Shown here piece after piece: positions 25,524-33,026 of a DNA stretch of 34,215 bases (within the stretch, counting starts at the first letter, position 1; every line of letters starts with the position of its first letter). The DNA lies in NCBI RefSeq assembly GCF_018883605.1, contig NZ_JAHLEM010000226.1, positions 1 to 34,215 on the forward strand. The letters are read 5' to 3'. The translations under genes and the position numbers were made by a program. Under the pieces are notes generated by a model. It saw only the letters and a list, made by a program, of their open reading frames with translations. It made no database searches and was not told where the DNA came from. Source of the stretch: Streptomyces niphimycinicus. Lineage in GTDB: Bacteria; Actinomycetota; Actinomycetes; Streptomycetales; Streptomycetaceae.

Positions 25524-25863
25524 GCCTACGGCCCCGCCTTCACCGTGCGCTGCGCGCCACGGGACAACATCATGCTCCAGGTCGCCATCGCCCATGCCCG
25601 CCCCGGCGATGCCATCGTGGTCTCCGCGGGAGCGTACGCCGAGGCCGGTTCCTTCGGCGATGTGCTGGCCAACGCGTGGCGCGGACGCCGATGGCGTCGT
25701 CGTGGTGCGCCGCGAGGACGTGGCGGACGTCATCCGCAGGTCTCAGGCGCGCGTCGAGGCGGAAGACGCGTATATCGCCGACTACCGCGCCGGAAAGAGC
25801 GTGATCGAGGTCAGCCGGCTGGCCGAGGTGCTGAAGGCCAAGGGGCTCGTCATCGACGGGTAG
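25524..25863 (+). pseudogene. RraA/4-carboxy-4-hydroxy-2-oxoadipate aldolase-like, internally deleted
   Basis: Two parts in different frames. The first (25524-25680) reads AYGPAFTVRCAPRDNIMLQV, AIAHARPGDAIVVSAGAYAE and AGSFGDVLANA. The second (25681-25863) reads ADADGVVVVRREDVADVI, EDAYIADYRAGKSVIEVSRL and ends at its natural stop after AKGLVIDG. About 70-80 central residues, including the GxxRD active-site region, and the N-terminus are missing. The family splits oxo-acids in gallate/protocatechuate 4,5-cleavage pathways, which would fit with a LysR, a transporter and an aminotransferase. Confidence 0.8.
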
Positions 25864-25884
25864 TGGCGGACGGCCCGGGGGTGC

Positions 25885-26172
25885 TTACAGCTTTTCGAAG
25901 GGGTCGTGTGCGGCGAGCAGCTTGTCCACCCGCGCCTGGTCGACCCGGCTGACGATCTGCCCGGCCTCCTGCCGGTCCCGGATCACCTTGGCCAGGGTGA
26001 AGGCGGACGTCACCAGGTAGAGCACGGAGATGGCCAGGAAGCCGCGCACCCAGGCGTCGGCGCTCAACTGGAAGATTCCGACGGCGGTGGCGGCCATGGC
26101 GACGGCGAAGGAGGCGACCGCCTGGCCGTAGAACGCGGCCGTGCTCTGCTGCTTGACCGGTGTCTCACTCAT
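25885..26172 (-). CDS. YiaA/YiaB-family two-helix inner membrane protein
   Basis: A 95-residue membrane protein with helices at residues ~13-35 (FYGQAVASFAVAMAATAVGI) and ~42-63 (VRGFLAISVLYLVTSAFTLA), followed by a basic amphipathic tail ending FEKL. This is the YiaAB domain layout; the function is unknown. ATG 26172 (MSETPVKQQ) is chosen over an earlier GTG at 26208 because the residues before it are low-complexity. No strong ribosome site is visible. It stands alone on its strand beside the decay region. Confidence 0.75.
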   Translation of the reverse strand: MSETPVKQQSTAAFYGQAVASFAVAMAATAVGIFQLSADAWVRGFLAISVLYLVTSAFTLAKVIRDRQEAGQIVSRVDQARVDKLLAAHDPFEKL

Positions 26173-26286
26173 GCGGACAAGAATCGGCGGATGCGGCGGT
26201 CCCCGCATCTGTCCGGATACTCAGAAGGTACTCAGAAATCGGGCGTTGTCGCCCTCGTTCACCGCGCCGCTGCTTCACTGCCGGGC

Positions 26287-26333
26287 TTGCCAAGCGGAAC
26301 GCTGCTCCGTATCGTTACCGGAGCGGGGTTCCG
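26287..26333 (+). promoter_or_regulatory. Promoter with two operator-like sites (TetR-type)
   Basis: TTGCCA (26287-26292), a 17-bp spacer and TATCGT (26310-26315) form a good promoter. One site, CGGAAC-N3-GCTCCG (26295-26309), fills the spacer exactly. A second, CGGAGC-N3-GTTCCG (26319-26333), covers the start site. Both fit CGGARC-N3-GYTCCG, a shape used by many streptomycete TetR repressors. The centres are 24 bp apart. No TetR gene is adjacent. About 160 nt separate it from the next ATG; I see nothing supportable in between. Confidence 0.6.
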
Positions 26334-26492
26334 TTTGCCTGTGTTGGCAGAGCGGGGACCCGGCGACCACCTCACGCATGGCCACCACGCTTCCGTGTCC
26401 TTCCGGAAGCCGGTCGGCCACAAGCTGTTCCGCTTGAACCTCGGCAGCGCGCCTCAGCCGCCGCTGCCGGTGCCGAAAGGACCGACGGCTCC

Positions 26493-27368
26493 ATGTCACA
26501 CACACCCCCGACCCGTTTCGGGATCATGACCGCCCCCATGCAGGTCGACTACCACGACATCCTGCGGGTCTGGCGCGAGGCGGACACCATCCCGGAGATC
26601 GAGCACGCGTGGCTCTTCGACCACCTCATGCCGATCGGCGGCGACCCGGACGGACCGGCCCACGAGGGCTGGACGCTGCTCTCGGCCCTCGCCGCCCACA
26701 CCCGTCGACTCCGGTTCGGCCTGCTGGTGACCAGCAACCGGTTCCGGCCGCCCGCGATGCTGGCCAAGATCGCCACGACCGTCGACATCGTCTCCGACGG
26801 CCGGCTGGAGTTCGGCATCGGCGTCGGCTCACGCCCCGGCCACCCTCTGGCCCGGCGTGAATACGCGGCACACGGCCTGCCCTTCCACGACACCGCGCAC
26901 GCCGTGGGCAGCCTCGCCGAAGCCTGCACGGTGATCCGGCGGCTATGGACCGAGGAGAAGCCGTTCGACTTCCACGGCACCTATCACCAGCTCACCGGAG
27001 CGTTCGGCAACCCCAAGCCCGTCCAGCGCCCCCATCCGCCGATCACCATCGGCGGACGCTCGTCCGCGACACTGCGCGTGGTGGCCGAGCACGCTGAGGT
27101 ATGGAACATGCCCGGCGGTGAGATCGCCGACGCCATCAACCGCAGCGCACTGCTGGACCGCTACTGCGCCGAGATCGGCCGCGACCCCGCCGCGATCACC
27201 CGCTCGATCGTCCTGTCCGTCTCCTACGACCGGCCCGGCGTCACCCGGGCCGCGATCGCGGAGGCCGTCGACGCCGGTTTCTCGCATATCGTGCTCGGGC
27301 TGGCGGCGCCCTACCCCGCCGATGTCGCGCGGTGGGTCGCCGACGAGCTCATCAGCGCGTCGGCCTAG
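26493..27368 (+). CDS. LLM-class F420/flavin-dependent oxidoreductase
   Basis: A 291-residue luciferase-like TIM-barrel oxidoreductase. Features: FGIMTAPMQVDYHDILRVW at the start, AWLFDHLMPI, LRFGLLVTSNRFRPPAMLAK, DGRLEFGIGVGSRPGHP, and PVQRPHPPITIGGRSSATLR. This pattern is usual for actinobacterial F420-dependent members, though F420 versus FMN cannot be settled by eye. ATG 26493 has AAAGGA 11 nt upstream. Its stop overlaps that of the convergent membrane protein by 4 bp (CTAG). The substrate is unknown; it is probably controlled by the double operator upstream. Confidence 0.88.
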   Translation: MSHTPPTRFGIMTAPMQVDYHDILRVWREADTIPEIEHAWLFDHLMPIGGDPDGPAHEGWTLLSALAAHTRRLRFGLLVTSNRFRPPAMLAKIATTVDIVSDGRLEFGIGVGSRPGHPLARREYAAHGLPFHDTAHAVGSLAEACTVIRRLWTEEKPFDFHGTYHQLTGAFGNPKPVQRPHPPITIGGRSSATLRVVAEHAEVWNMPGGEIADAINRSALLDRYCAEIGRDPAAITRSIVLSVSYDRPGVTRAAIAEAVDAGFSHIVLGLAAPYPADVARWVADELISASA

Positions 27369-28033
27369 CGGTTCTCGGCCGGCACCGTCCGGACCCGGGT
27401 GAGCGCGGCGACCGCCTCCCGCGGATCGTCCGCGTGAAACCGGAGCGTATGGGCGAAGCCCTCCGCGCCCAGCGGTCGCACGTACTTCACCGGTTCCGTC
27501 AGCTCCACCGTCACCGTGGTCTGGCTGCCCACCGCGAGGTCGAGCACCCCGTCCGGGCTCACCCGCAGCAGCCGTCCGTCGGGGTAGCGACGGTCGACCC
27601 GGGCGGTGGCGATGGCGGCGGCCGGAACCCGCAGGTCGAACAGCGCGCCGTACCGTATGCGCAGCGAGCCGTCCGGCCCCACGACGTGCGGCCGGACCAC
27701 GCAGGCCGCGTGCAGGCCGAGGACCAGCACCACCCCGTACACATCGACGACGAGCAGGACCGCGTGCACGACCGGCCACGGGATCACCATCGCCAGCGCC
27801 ACCGTCTCGACGACCGAGACGAAGACCATCGCATACATCATGGCCGTCTGGGGTCCGGTGTAGGCGAAGGCCGGCGCACCCTCGGGGATCTGGTGGCGGC
27901 GGCGCAGCACCCACAGGGCGAGGCTGTGCAGGGCCCGGATCTCGTGTGCGAGGAGTCGGCGCACGACCAGCGGGACCAGGGCGTGCAGTGCGCCTCTCAC
28001 CCGCGCCGCCGCTCGTGCGATCGGAGAACTCAT
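27365..28033 (-). CDS. Hypothetical two-helix membrane protein, MerR operon
   Basis: A 222-residue protein. Residues ~62-84 and ~87-112 are hydrophobic helices (MMYAMVFVSVVETVALAMVI, VHAVLLVVDVYGVVLVLGLH). Before them is an Arg-rich cytosolic-type segment; after them is a soluble domain of about 110 residues with a beta-rich look (LRIRYGALFDLRVPAAAIAT). I do not recognise a named family. ATG 28033 overlaps the MerR stop as ATGA, so translation is coupled and the protein probably acts with, or is controlled by, that regulator. Confidence 0.75.
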   Translation of the reverse strand: MSSPIARAAARVRGALHALVPLVVRRLLAHEIRALHSLALWVLRRRHQIPEGAPAFAYTGPQTAMMYAMVFVSVVETVALAMVIPWPVVHAVLLVVDVYGVVLVLGLHAACVVRPHVVGPDGSLRIRYGALFDLRVPAAAIATARVDRRYPDGRLLRVSPDGVLDLAVGSQTTVTVELTEPVKYVRPLGAEGFAHTLRFHADDPREAVAALTRVRTVPAENR

Positions 28034-28773
28034 GACGCGCTCCTGGCGCGCAGCCGGGCGGTCATCCGCTCCATCACCCGGCGCACCACCTCGGCCTGGG
28101 CGGGCGAGTAGTCGGCGAGAAGCGCCTGCTCGAAGCCGGCCGCCGTCGGGCCGTCCTCCGGGATGGCCGCCAGGAGCTCGTCCGGTACGGCGGCGACGAG
28201 GTCGTCGGTCAGCGCCGCCACCCGCGGATCGTCCGCCTCGGCCCCGTCCAGTTCGTCCAGCCGCTCGTACAGGGGGAGTATGGCGGGGTCCTCGGTCAGC
28301 GGCCGCAGCGCCGCGTACACCGCGTCCCCGCCGACGATCCCGTCCATCAGGATCAGATGCTCGCGGTCCTTGGCGGCGGCCGGCGAGGCGGTGGCGGGCG
28401 CGCCCTTCAGGAGCTCGATGAGCGCGGGGGAGAGCGGCGCGTCCGGCGTGAGCGGGCCCTCCAGAACGGCCTTGAGGACCCTGCGGCGCTGCTGGATCTC
28501 GTGTTCCTGGCGTGCGAGGTCCGCGTCCAACTCGCCCAGCACCTCGGCCAGTTCGCGCCCGGCGTCGTCCGCGAGGACATCCCGCACCTCGTCCAGGGCG
28601 AGCCCGAGCTCGGTCAGCCGCCGGATCCGGGCCAGCAGGATGGCGTCCCTGAGGCTGTAGACACGGTATCCATTGGCCAGCCGCTGGGGCTCGGGCAGCA
28701 GGCCGATGTGGTGGTAATGCCGCACGGTCCGGGAGGTGACTCCAACCAGCGCGGCGATTTCTCCGATGCGCAT
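28030..28773 (-). CDS. MerR-family transcriptional regulator
   Basis: A 247-residue regulator. The winged helix-turn-helix at residues ~1-70 reads MRIGEIAALVGVTSRTVRHY, HHIGLLPEPQRLANGYRVYS and LARIRRLTELGLALDEVRDV. A coiled-coil (residues ~78-105) and a longer C-terminal effector region of unknown ligand follow. There is no Cys-based metal site. The gene starts directly at the predicted transcription start of its own 19-bp-spacer promoter, which implies a leaderless mRNA and autoregulation. It is first in an operon with the membrane protein. Confidence 0.92.
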   Translation of the reverse strand: MRIGEIAALVGVTSRTVRHYHHIGLLPEPQRLANGYRVYSLRDAILLARIRRLTELGLALDEVRDVLADDAGRELAEVLGELDADLARQEHEIQQRRRVLKAVLEGPLTPDAPLSPALIELLKGAPATASPAAAKDREHLILMDGIVGGDAVYAALRPLTEDPAILPLYERLDELDGAEADDPRVAALTDDLVAAVPDELLAAIPEDGPTAAGFEQALLADYSPAQAEVVRRVMERMTARLRARSAS

Positions 28774-28779
28774 AGTGCC

Positions 28780-28810
28780 AGTAGAAACCCTGCCGCTGCG
28801 TCAAGGTCAA
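28780..28810 (-). promoter_or_regulatory. MerR-type promoter, 19-bp spacer
   Basis: On the minus strand TTGACC (28810-28805) and TCTACT (28785-28780) are separated by 19 bp, the over-long spacer typical of MerR-activated promoters. The spacer holds an imperfect dyad around TTGACGCAGCGGCAGG. The start would fall on the A of the MerR ATG. Confidence 0.7.
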
Positions 28811-28971
28811 GCGGGCACCGCCGTAGCAGGGCCGACGCGGTCGAGGCTGCGCCAGGCCCTGGCGGCGCTGGTGCATCCCATGGTCGCTCTCGCACGGTGG
28901 GCGGGGCGGGGCCGTGGCTCTCGTCCGGCCGTCCGGCGGGACCCGTGTAGGGGGCAACGGCACGGTAGCGT

Positions 28972-29009
28972 AAGGAGGTCCAAATGCGGCCAGGTGCGGC
29001 CAGGTGCGG
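28972..29009 (+). other. Strong ribosome site with out-of-frame ATG and direct repeats ahead of the O-methyltransferase
   Basis: AAGGAGGT at 28972-28979 is followed by ATG at 28984, which opens a 64-codon frame ending at 29178. That frame overlaps the methyltransferase start in a different phase. TGCGGCCAGG occurs twice in tandem (28985-29004) with a partial third copy. The rest of 28774-28971 holds only the MerR promoter and nothing else I can name. Confidence 0.4.
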
Positions 29010-29047
29010 TGAGAGCGCACATCCGTGGGAAACAGCGAGGGAGCGTT

Positions 29048-30058
29048 ATGCGGCACGAGATCAGCCCCGAGCCGATACTTCAGGTCGGGCTCGGCTTCAT
29101 GGCGTCGAAGGCACTGCTCACCGCGGTGGAGCTGGATCTGTTCTCGCGGCTCGCCGAGGGCCCCCGCACGGGCGGTGACCTGGCCGAGGCGCTCGGGCTG
29201 CATCCGCGAGGCGCCGCCGACTTCCTCGACGCGCTGGTCGCCCTCGGATTCCTGGAGCGATCCGAGGACGTGTACCGCAACAGCCCGTCCGCGGACACCT
29301 ACCTCGACCGGAGGAAGGCCACCTATGTGGGCGGCATCCTGGAGATGGCCAACAGCCGGTTGTATCCCTTCTGGGGCTCGCTCACCGAGGCGCTGAGAAC
29401 AGGCGAACCGCAGAACGAGCACAAGCACGGCGGCGACGTATTCGACGCCATCTACCGGGACGAGGAGGGCCTCGAGGGATTCCTGCACGGAATGACCGGG
29501 CTCAGTATGGGCAAGGCCCTGGTGATAGCCGAGCGGTTCCCCTGGGCCGACTACCGGACGGTGCTGGACGTCGGGGGAGCGGTGGGCTGCCTTCCGGTGG
29601 CGGTGGCCCAGCGCCACCCCCATATGAGCGGCGGTGTCTTCGAGCTGCCCCGGGTGCGGCCCGTCTTCGAGAAGTACGTGGCGTCCTTCGGCCTGGAGGA
29701 CCGGCTCACCTTCCACGGTGGCGACTTCTTCACCGACGACCTGCCCGGCGCCGATGTCATCGTGCTGGGCCAGATCCTGCACGGCTGGGGCCTGGAGGAG
29801 AAGCGGCTGCTGCTGAAGAAGGCGTACGACGCGCTGCCGGACGGGGGAGCGGTCCTCGTCTACGACGCCATCATCGACGACGGCCGCGAGGAGAACACCT
29901 TCGGTCTGCTGGCGAGCCTGAACATGCTCATCGAGACCCGGGCCGGCTTCGAGTACACGGCCGCCGACGGCCGCGCCTGGATGGCGGAGGCGGGATTCCG
30001 CGGCAGCCGGATCGAACCGCTGACGGACGGCTACTCCATGCTGGTGGGCATCAAATAG
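29048..30058 (+). CDS. SAM-dependent O-methyltransferase (COMT/acetylserotonin type)
   Basis: A 336-residue class I methyltransferase. The N-terminal dimerisation/winged-helix domain (residues ~1-95) reads ILQVGLGFMASKALLTAVEL and LAEALGLHPRGAADFLDALV. The SAM-binding motif is TVLDVGGAVGCLPVAVA (~174-190). The His of ILHGWG aligns with the catalytic base region (LHDW in relatives). ATG 29048 has AGGGAG 5-6 nt upstream. Such enzymes methylate hydroxyls of small aromatic or polyketide substrates; the substrate here is unknown. No biosynthetic partner is adjacent. Confidence 0.9.
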   Translation: MRHEISPEPILQVGLGFMASKALLTAVELDLFSRLAEGPRTGGDLAEALGLHPRGAADFLDALVALGFLERSEDVYRNSPSADTYLDRRKATYVGGILEMANSRLYPFWGSLTEALRTGEPQNEHKHGGDVFDAIYRDEEGLEGFLHGMTGLSMGKALVIAERFPWADYRTVLDVGGAVGCLPVAVAQRHPHMSGGVFELPRVRPVFEKYVASFGLEDRLTFHGGDFFTDDLPGADVIVLGQILHGWGLEEKRLLLKKAYDALPDGGAVLVYDAIIDDGREENTFGLLASLNMLIETRAGFEYTAADGRAWMAEAGFRGSRIEPLTDGYSMLVGIK

Positions 30059-30086
30059 CCGTCGCACATCCGCCCGGCCCGGCGCC

Positions 30087-30230
30087 CGAACCACCCGGCG
30101 CCGGAACCACCCGGCGCCGGAACCACCCGGCGCCGGAACCACCCGGCGCCGGAACCACCCGGCGCCGGAACCACCCGGCGCCGGAACCACCCGGCGCCGG
30201 AACCACCCGGCGCCGGAACCACCCGGCGCC
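30087..30230. repeat. 16-bp minisatellite, nine units
   Basis: Eight identical 16-bp units, GGAACCACCCGGCGCC (30103-30230), preceded by one unit differing at the first base. Each junction holds the palindrome CCGGCGCCGG. It fills the space between two convergent genes. The minus strand is open in all frames because the unit has no stop, which creates long spurious ORFs. Confidence 0.95.
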
Positions 30231-30257
30231 GGGCAAGCGCTCCCTCGCCCCGGGCCG

Positions 30258-31076
30258 CTAGAAGCGGTAGCGCAGGATCCGGCCCACATCCCGGAAGCCG
30301 GGCAGATGCGCCATCACCCGCATGCTCATCCGGCCGGAGGTGGGCATCTTCTCCACGCCCGGCATGTCCACGCTGCGTACCGCGTCCAGGCAGGTCAGCC
30401 CCGGGTGCCAGGTCTCGACCTCATGGGGGTCGTCCAGGCCCCAGTGGAGTGTGGCGCCCGCGTTGCGCACCGCGGGGACCATCTTCTGGAGCCGGATGCC
30501 CAGCGGTCCGTAGACGTCGAAGAGCAACTGGCCGCTGGGGAACCGCTCGGTGATCCGCTGGATCAGCCGCTTGCCGTCCTCCTTGCGCAGATACATCGTC
30601 AGCCCCTCGGCGACGACCACCGTGGGCCGGTCGTCGGGCACCTCGCGCAGCCACGCCTCATCGGTCACCGAGGCGCCGACCATCTCGTAGTTCCCCGTCG
30701 GCTCGGGAAGCAGCCTCCGGCGCAGATCGATCACCTCGGGGTAGTCGATGTCGAGCCAGCGCACCGACGAGGGCGGGTCGAGGCGCTGCACCCGGGTGTC
30801 GAGACCGCAGGCGAGATGGAGGACGGTCGCCTTCTGATGCTCGGCCAGGAACTCCGTGGCCCAGTCGTCGAGCTGTTTCGCCCTCAGGGCGATGCCGACC
30901 GCCGTCGTGTCCGTCATCCCCGTTTTGCTGAAGTCGTAGGCCACCCGCTCCACCGCCTCGCGGGCCGCGTGGTCGTGCAGGATGGAGTCCGGTGAACGGC
31001 TGTCGACCGCCCTTCCGTACAGCGTGGCGAGCAAGGTTTCCTGAGCGCCGCTGAGAGTGATCTTTTCGCGATCCAT
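30258..31076 (-). CDS. SAM-dependent methyltransferase, LCM/TcmP family
   Basis: A 272-residue class I methyltransferase of the leucine carboxyl methyltransferase/PPM1 type, which includes TcmP of tetracenomycin biosynthesis. Signature parts are TVLHLACGLDTRVQRLD (SAM motif), WLDIDYPEVIDLRRRLL and PTVVVAEGLTMYLRKED. ATG 31076 follows GAGGAACC; the longer start at 31199 lacks a site. Family members methylate carboxyl or hydroxyl groups of polyketides and other small molecules. It stands alone, convergent to the O-methyltransferase across the 16-bp minisatellite. Confidence 0.88.
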   Translation of the reverse strand: MDREKITLSGAQETLLATLYGRAVDSRSPDSILHDHAAREAVERVAYDFSKTGMTDTTAVGIALRAKQLDDWATEFLAEHQKATVLHLACGLDTRVQRLDPPSSVRWLDIDYPEVIDLRRRLLPEPTGNYEMVGASVTDEAWLREVPDDRPTVVVAEGLTMYLRKEDGKRLIQRITERFPSGQLLFDVYGPLGIRLQKMVPAVRNAGATLHWGLDDPHEVETWHPGLTCLDAVRSVDMPGVEKMPTSGRMSMRVMAHLPGFRDVGRILRYRF

Positions 31077-31104
31077 GGTTCCTCGTCGATGTGGGGGTAC
31101 CGGA

Positions 31105-31152
31105 CGGAACATTCCGCATGGTTGCGCACGGAACGGACAGAACCCGTGTCCG
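31105..31152. promoter_or_regulatory. Inverted repeats upstream of the LCM-type methyltransferase
   Basis: CGGAA-N2-TTCCG at 31105-31116 and CGGACA-N7-TGTCCG at 31134-31152 lie 29-76 bp ahead of the start codon. They could be operators or a weak hairpin in the leader or promoter. No -35/-10 pair was assigned. Confidence 0.35.
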
Positions 31153-31234
31153 TACGGTCCCACGTTCCCCCGGGCAAAAGCGACCGGCGTCTGGGCCATT
31201 CGAGTTCATCCGGCCAACATCGGGGGGCCGGGCG

Positions 31235-32446
31235 TCAGTGCCCCTCGCCGTCCCCCCGCGGCAGCCACAGATCGGGTCCGAAGACCTCGTAGTGGATCGC
31301 GGAGGGGTGTACACCGCGCTCCAGGAGCTGGGTCCGCACCGACCGCATGAAGGGCAGCGGCCCGCACAGATACGCCTGGACGCCGTCCGGGATCCCGATC
31401 CCGGACAGGTCGAGGTGGCCGGTGCGCTCGGCCGGCCAGTCACCCTCGGGCCGCTCGTACCAAACGTGGGCGGTGCCCTGTGCCAGCTTGGTGACCAGCC
31501 GCTCCTGGTCGGCGCGCAGGGCGTGGTCGGCGGGGGAGCGGTCGGCGTGGACGGCGATGACCGGGGCCCGATGCCCCCCGGCCGCCAGCTCCTCCAGCAT
31601 GGCCACGATCGGGGTGCAGCCGATTCCCGCGGAGGCGAGCAGCAGTGGCGTGTCCGTGGTGTCGAGCACGATGTCGCCATAGGGCGCGGAGACGGTGAGC
31701 GCATCGCCCTCGTGGACGTGGTCGTGCAGATGGGTGGAGACCTCACCGGCCGGGCCCTCGCCGGTGTCCACGCGCTTGACGGAGAAGGTGCGCACCGTGG
31801 CGTCGGGGGCGTTGGTCAGGCTGTACTGGCGGATCTGCCGCGCCCCGTCGGCCAGTTCCACCCGCACCGAGACGTACTGGCCCGCTCGGAACGCCGGGGC
31901 GGGGCGGCCGTCCGCGGGCCGTATCCGGAAGGTGACCACATCCGCGGTCTCCCGGGTCCGCTCGATCACCTCCCACTGCCGCCAGGTCCCGCCGGCCAGC
32001 ACCCCCCGCTCCGCGTACAGCCGCCGCTCGGTCTCGATCAGGGAGTCGGCCATCAGCCAGTAGACCTCGTCCCAGGCGGCGATCACCTCCTCGGTGGCCG
32101 CGTCGCCGAGCACCTCCGCGATGGCGGCGGACAGATGACGGTGCACCACCGGATACTGCGCGGCGCTCACCCCGAGCGAGGCGTGCTTGTGGGCGATCCG
32201 GCCGAGCAAAGTGTCGGGGCGGACGCCCGGCCGCTCCACCAGGGCGGTGGCGAACGCGGCGATCGCGCCCGCGAGAGCCTGCCGCTGGGTGCCCGCGGCC
32301 TGGTGGGCCCGGTTGAACAGATTCCGCAGCAGCTCGGGGTGGGCCGCGAAGAGCTTCCGGTAGAACAGGTCGGCGATGGTGCCGATGGCCTCACCGACGG
32401 CGGGGAGCGTGGCGCGGACGGTCTCGGCGGACTTCAGGGAGAGCAT
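31235..32446 (-). CDS. hmp: Flavohaemoglobin, nitric oxide dioxygenase
   Basis: A 403-residue enzyme that turns NO and O2 into nitrate using NAD(P)H. The globin domain (residues ~1-145) has Tyr29 (B10, in LFYRKLF) and proximal His88 in IAHKHASLG. The FAD domain has RQYSLTNAP; the NAD domain has GIGCTPIVAML and the ending VFGPDLW. ATG 32446 (MLSLKSAETV) matches the usual flavohaemoglobin start; the upstream frame to 32554 runs across the operator. An NsrR-type box sits 10-33 bp before the start, so induction by NO is expected. Confidence 0.95.
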   Translation of the reverse strand: MLSLKSAETVRATLPAVGEAIGTIADLFYRKLFAAHPELLRNLFNRAHQAAGTQRQALAGAIAAFATALVERPGVRPDTLLGRIAHKHASLGVSAAQYPVVHRHLSAAIAEVLGDAATEEVIAAWDEVYWLMADSLIETERRLYAERGVLAGGTWRQWEVIERTRETADVVTFRIRPADGRPAPAFRAGQYVSVRVELADGARQIRQYSLTNAPDATVRTFSVKRVDTGEGPAGEVSTHLHDHVHEGDALTVSAPYGDIVLDTTDTPLLLASAGIGCTPIVAMLEELAAGGHRAPVIAVHADRSPADHALRADQERLVTKLAQGTAHVWYERPEGDWPAERTGHLDLSGIGIPDGVQAYLCGPLPFMRSVRTQLLERGVHPSAIHYEVFGPDLWLPRGDGEGH

Positions 32447-32456
32447 GAGCGGGCCT

Positions 32457-32479
32457 AACTGGTATCTCAGATTCGTATT
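32457..32479. promoter_or_regulatory. NsrR-type box, hmp promoter
   Basis: A 23-bp imperfect 11-1-11 dyad. On the minus strand it reads AATACGAATCT, G, AGATACCAGTT. It differs at only three positions from the box before nsrR. Confidence 0.8.
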
Positions 32480-32570
32480 TTGCGGCGTGGATGCGGCGAG
32501 CATGGCGACCTCCGTGGCAGCACGGCTCAGTAGGACGGGATCCGGGGTTCGCACCCCGGACGGGGCGGCC

Positions 32571-33020
32571 TCACGGGGACAGGCCGGGTGCGCGCCCGAC
32601 CAGCCCCAGCAGCACCGGGCCGGTCGGGGACGCCACCAGATCGTCCACCGTCAGAGGGTCGAGCGAGGCGAGGAACGCCTCCTGTGCCCGGCGCAGCGCC
32701 ATGCGCAGTCGGCACCCCTGCCGCAGTGGACACGGCGTATCCCCCTCGCAGTCGACGACATCGCCAACCCCTTCGAACTCACGGACCAACTGGCCGACCG
32801 AGGCGGTGCGCCCGGTCGCGGTGAGCGCCAGCCCACCGCCCCGGCCGCGCCGTGTCTCGATCAGGCCCAGGTGCTGGAGCCGGGCCGCCACCTTGGCCAG
32901 ATGGCTGTAGGGCACCTGCATCTCCCCGGCGACCTGCCGGGCGGTGCAGGGCTCTGCTCCGGTGACCGCCAGCCGCATGATCGTGCGGAGCGCCAGGTCC
33001 GTTGACTTCGTCAGCCGCAT
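32571..33020 (-). CDS. nsrR: Rrf2-family NO-sensing repressor NsrR
   Basis: A 149-residue Rrf2-type regulator holding an iron-sulfur cluster that is destroyed or nitrosylated by NO. Winged helix-turn-helix: CTARQVAGEMQVPYSHLAKV. Cluster ligands fit the S. coelicolor NsrR pattern: Asp8 and Cys91, Cys97, Cys103 (CEGDTPCPLRQGC, same x5/x5 spacing). It lies just upstream of hmp, and matching boxes precede both genes, so it should repress hmp and itself. No ribosome site precedes the ATG; TAATGT ends 7 nt before it, pointing to a leaderless transcript. Confidence 0.93.
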   Translation of the reverse strand: MRLTKSTDLALRTIMRLAVTGAEPCTARQVAGEMQVPYSHLAKVAARLQHLGLIETRRGRGGGLALTATGRTASVGQLVREFEGVGDVVDCEGDTPCPLRQGCRLRMALRRAQEAFLASLDPLTVDDLVASPTGPVLLGLVGRAPGLSP

Positions 33021-33026
33021 GGCGTC

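Noticed and set aside
24814..25863. A single 349-codon plus-strand protein
   Set aside because: It crosses fragments of a transporter, an aminotransferase and an aldolase in changing frames, and its first part is antisense to the LysR remnant. Treated as pseudogene pieces.
30087..30230. CRISPR array or coding repeat
   Set aside because: 16-bp units without spacers, between convergent gene ends; the unit length is not a multiple of three.
27365..30289. A 974-codon open frame on the minus strand
   Set aside because: Only its last 222 codons encode a credible protein (27365-28033). The rest is antisense to the O-methyltransferase or runs through the 16-bp minisatellite, which has no stops in any minus frame.
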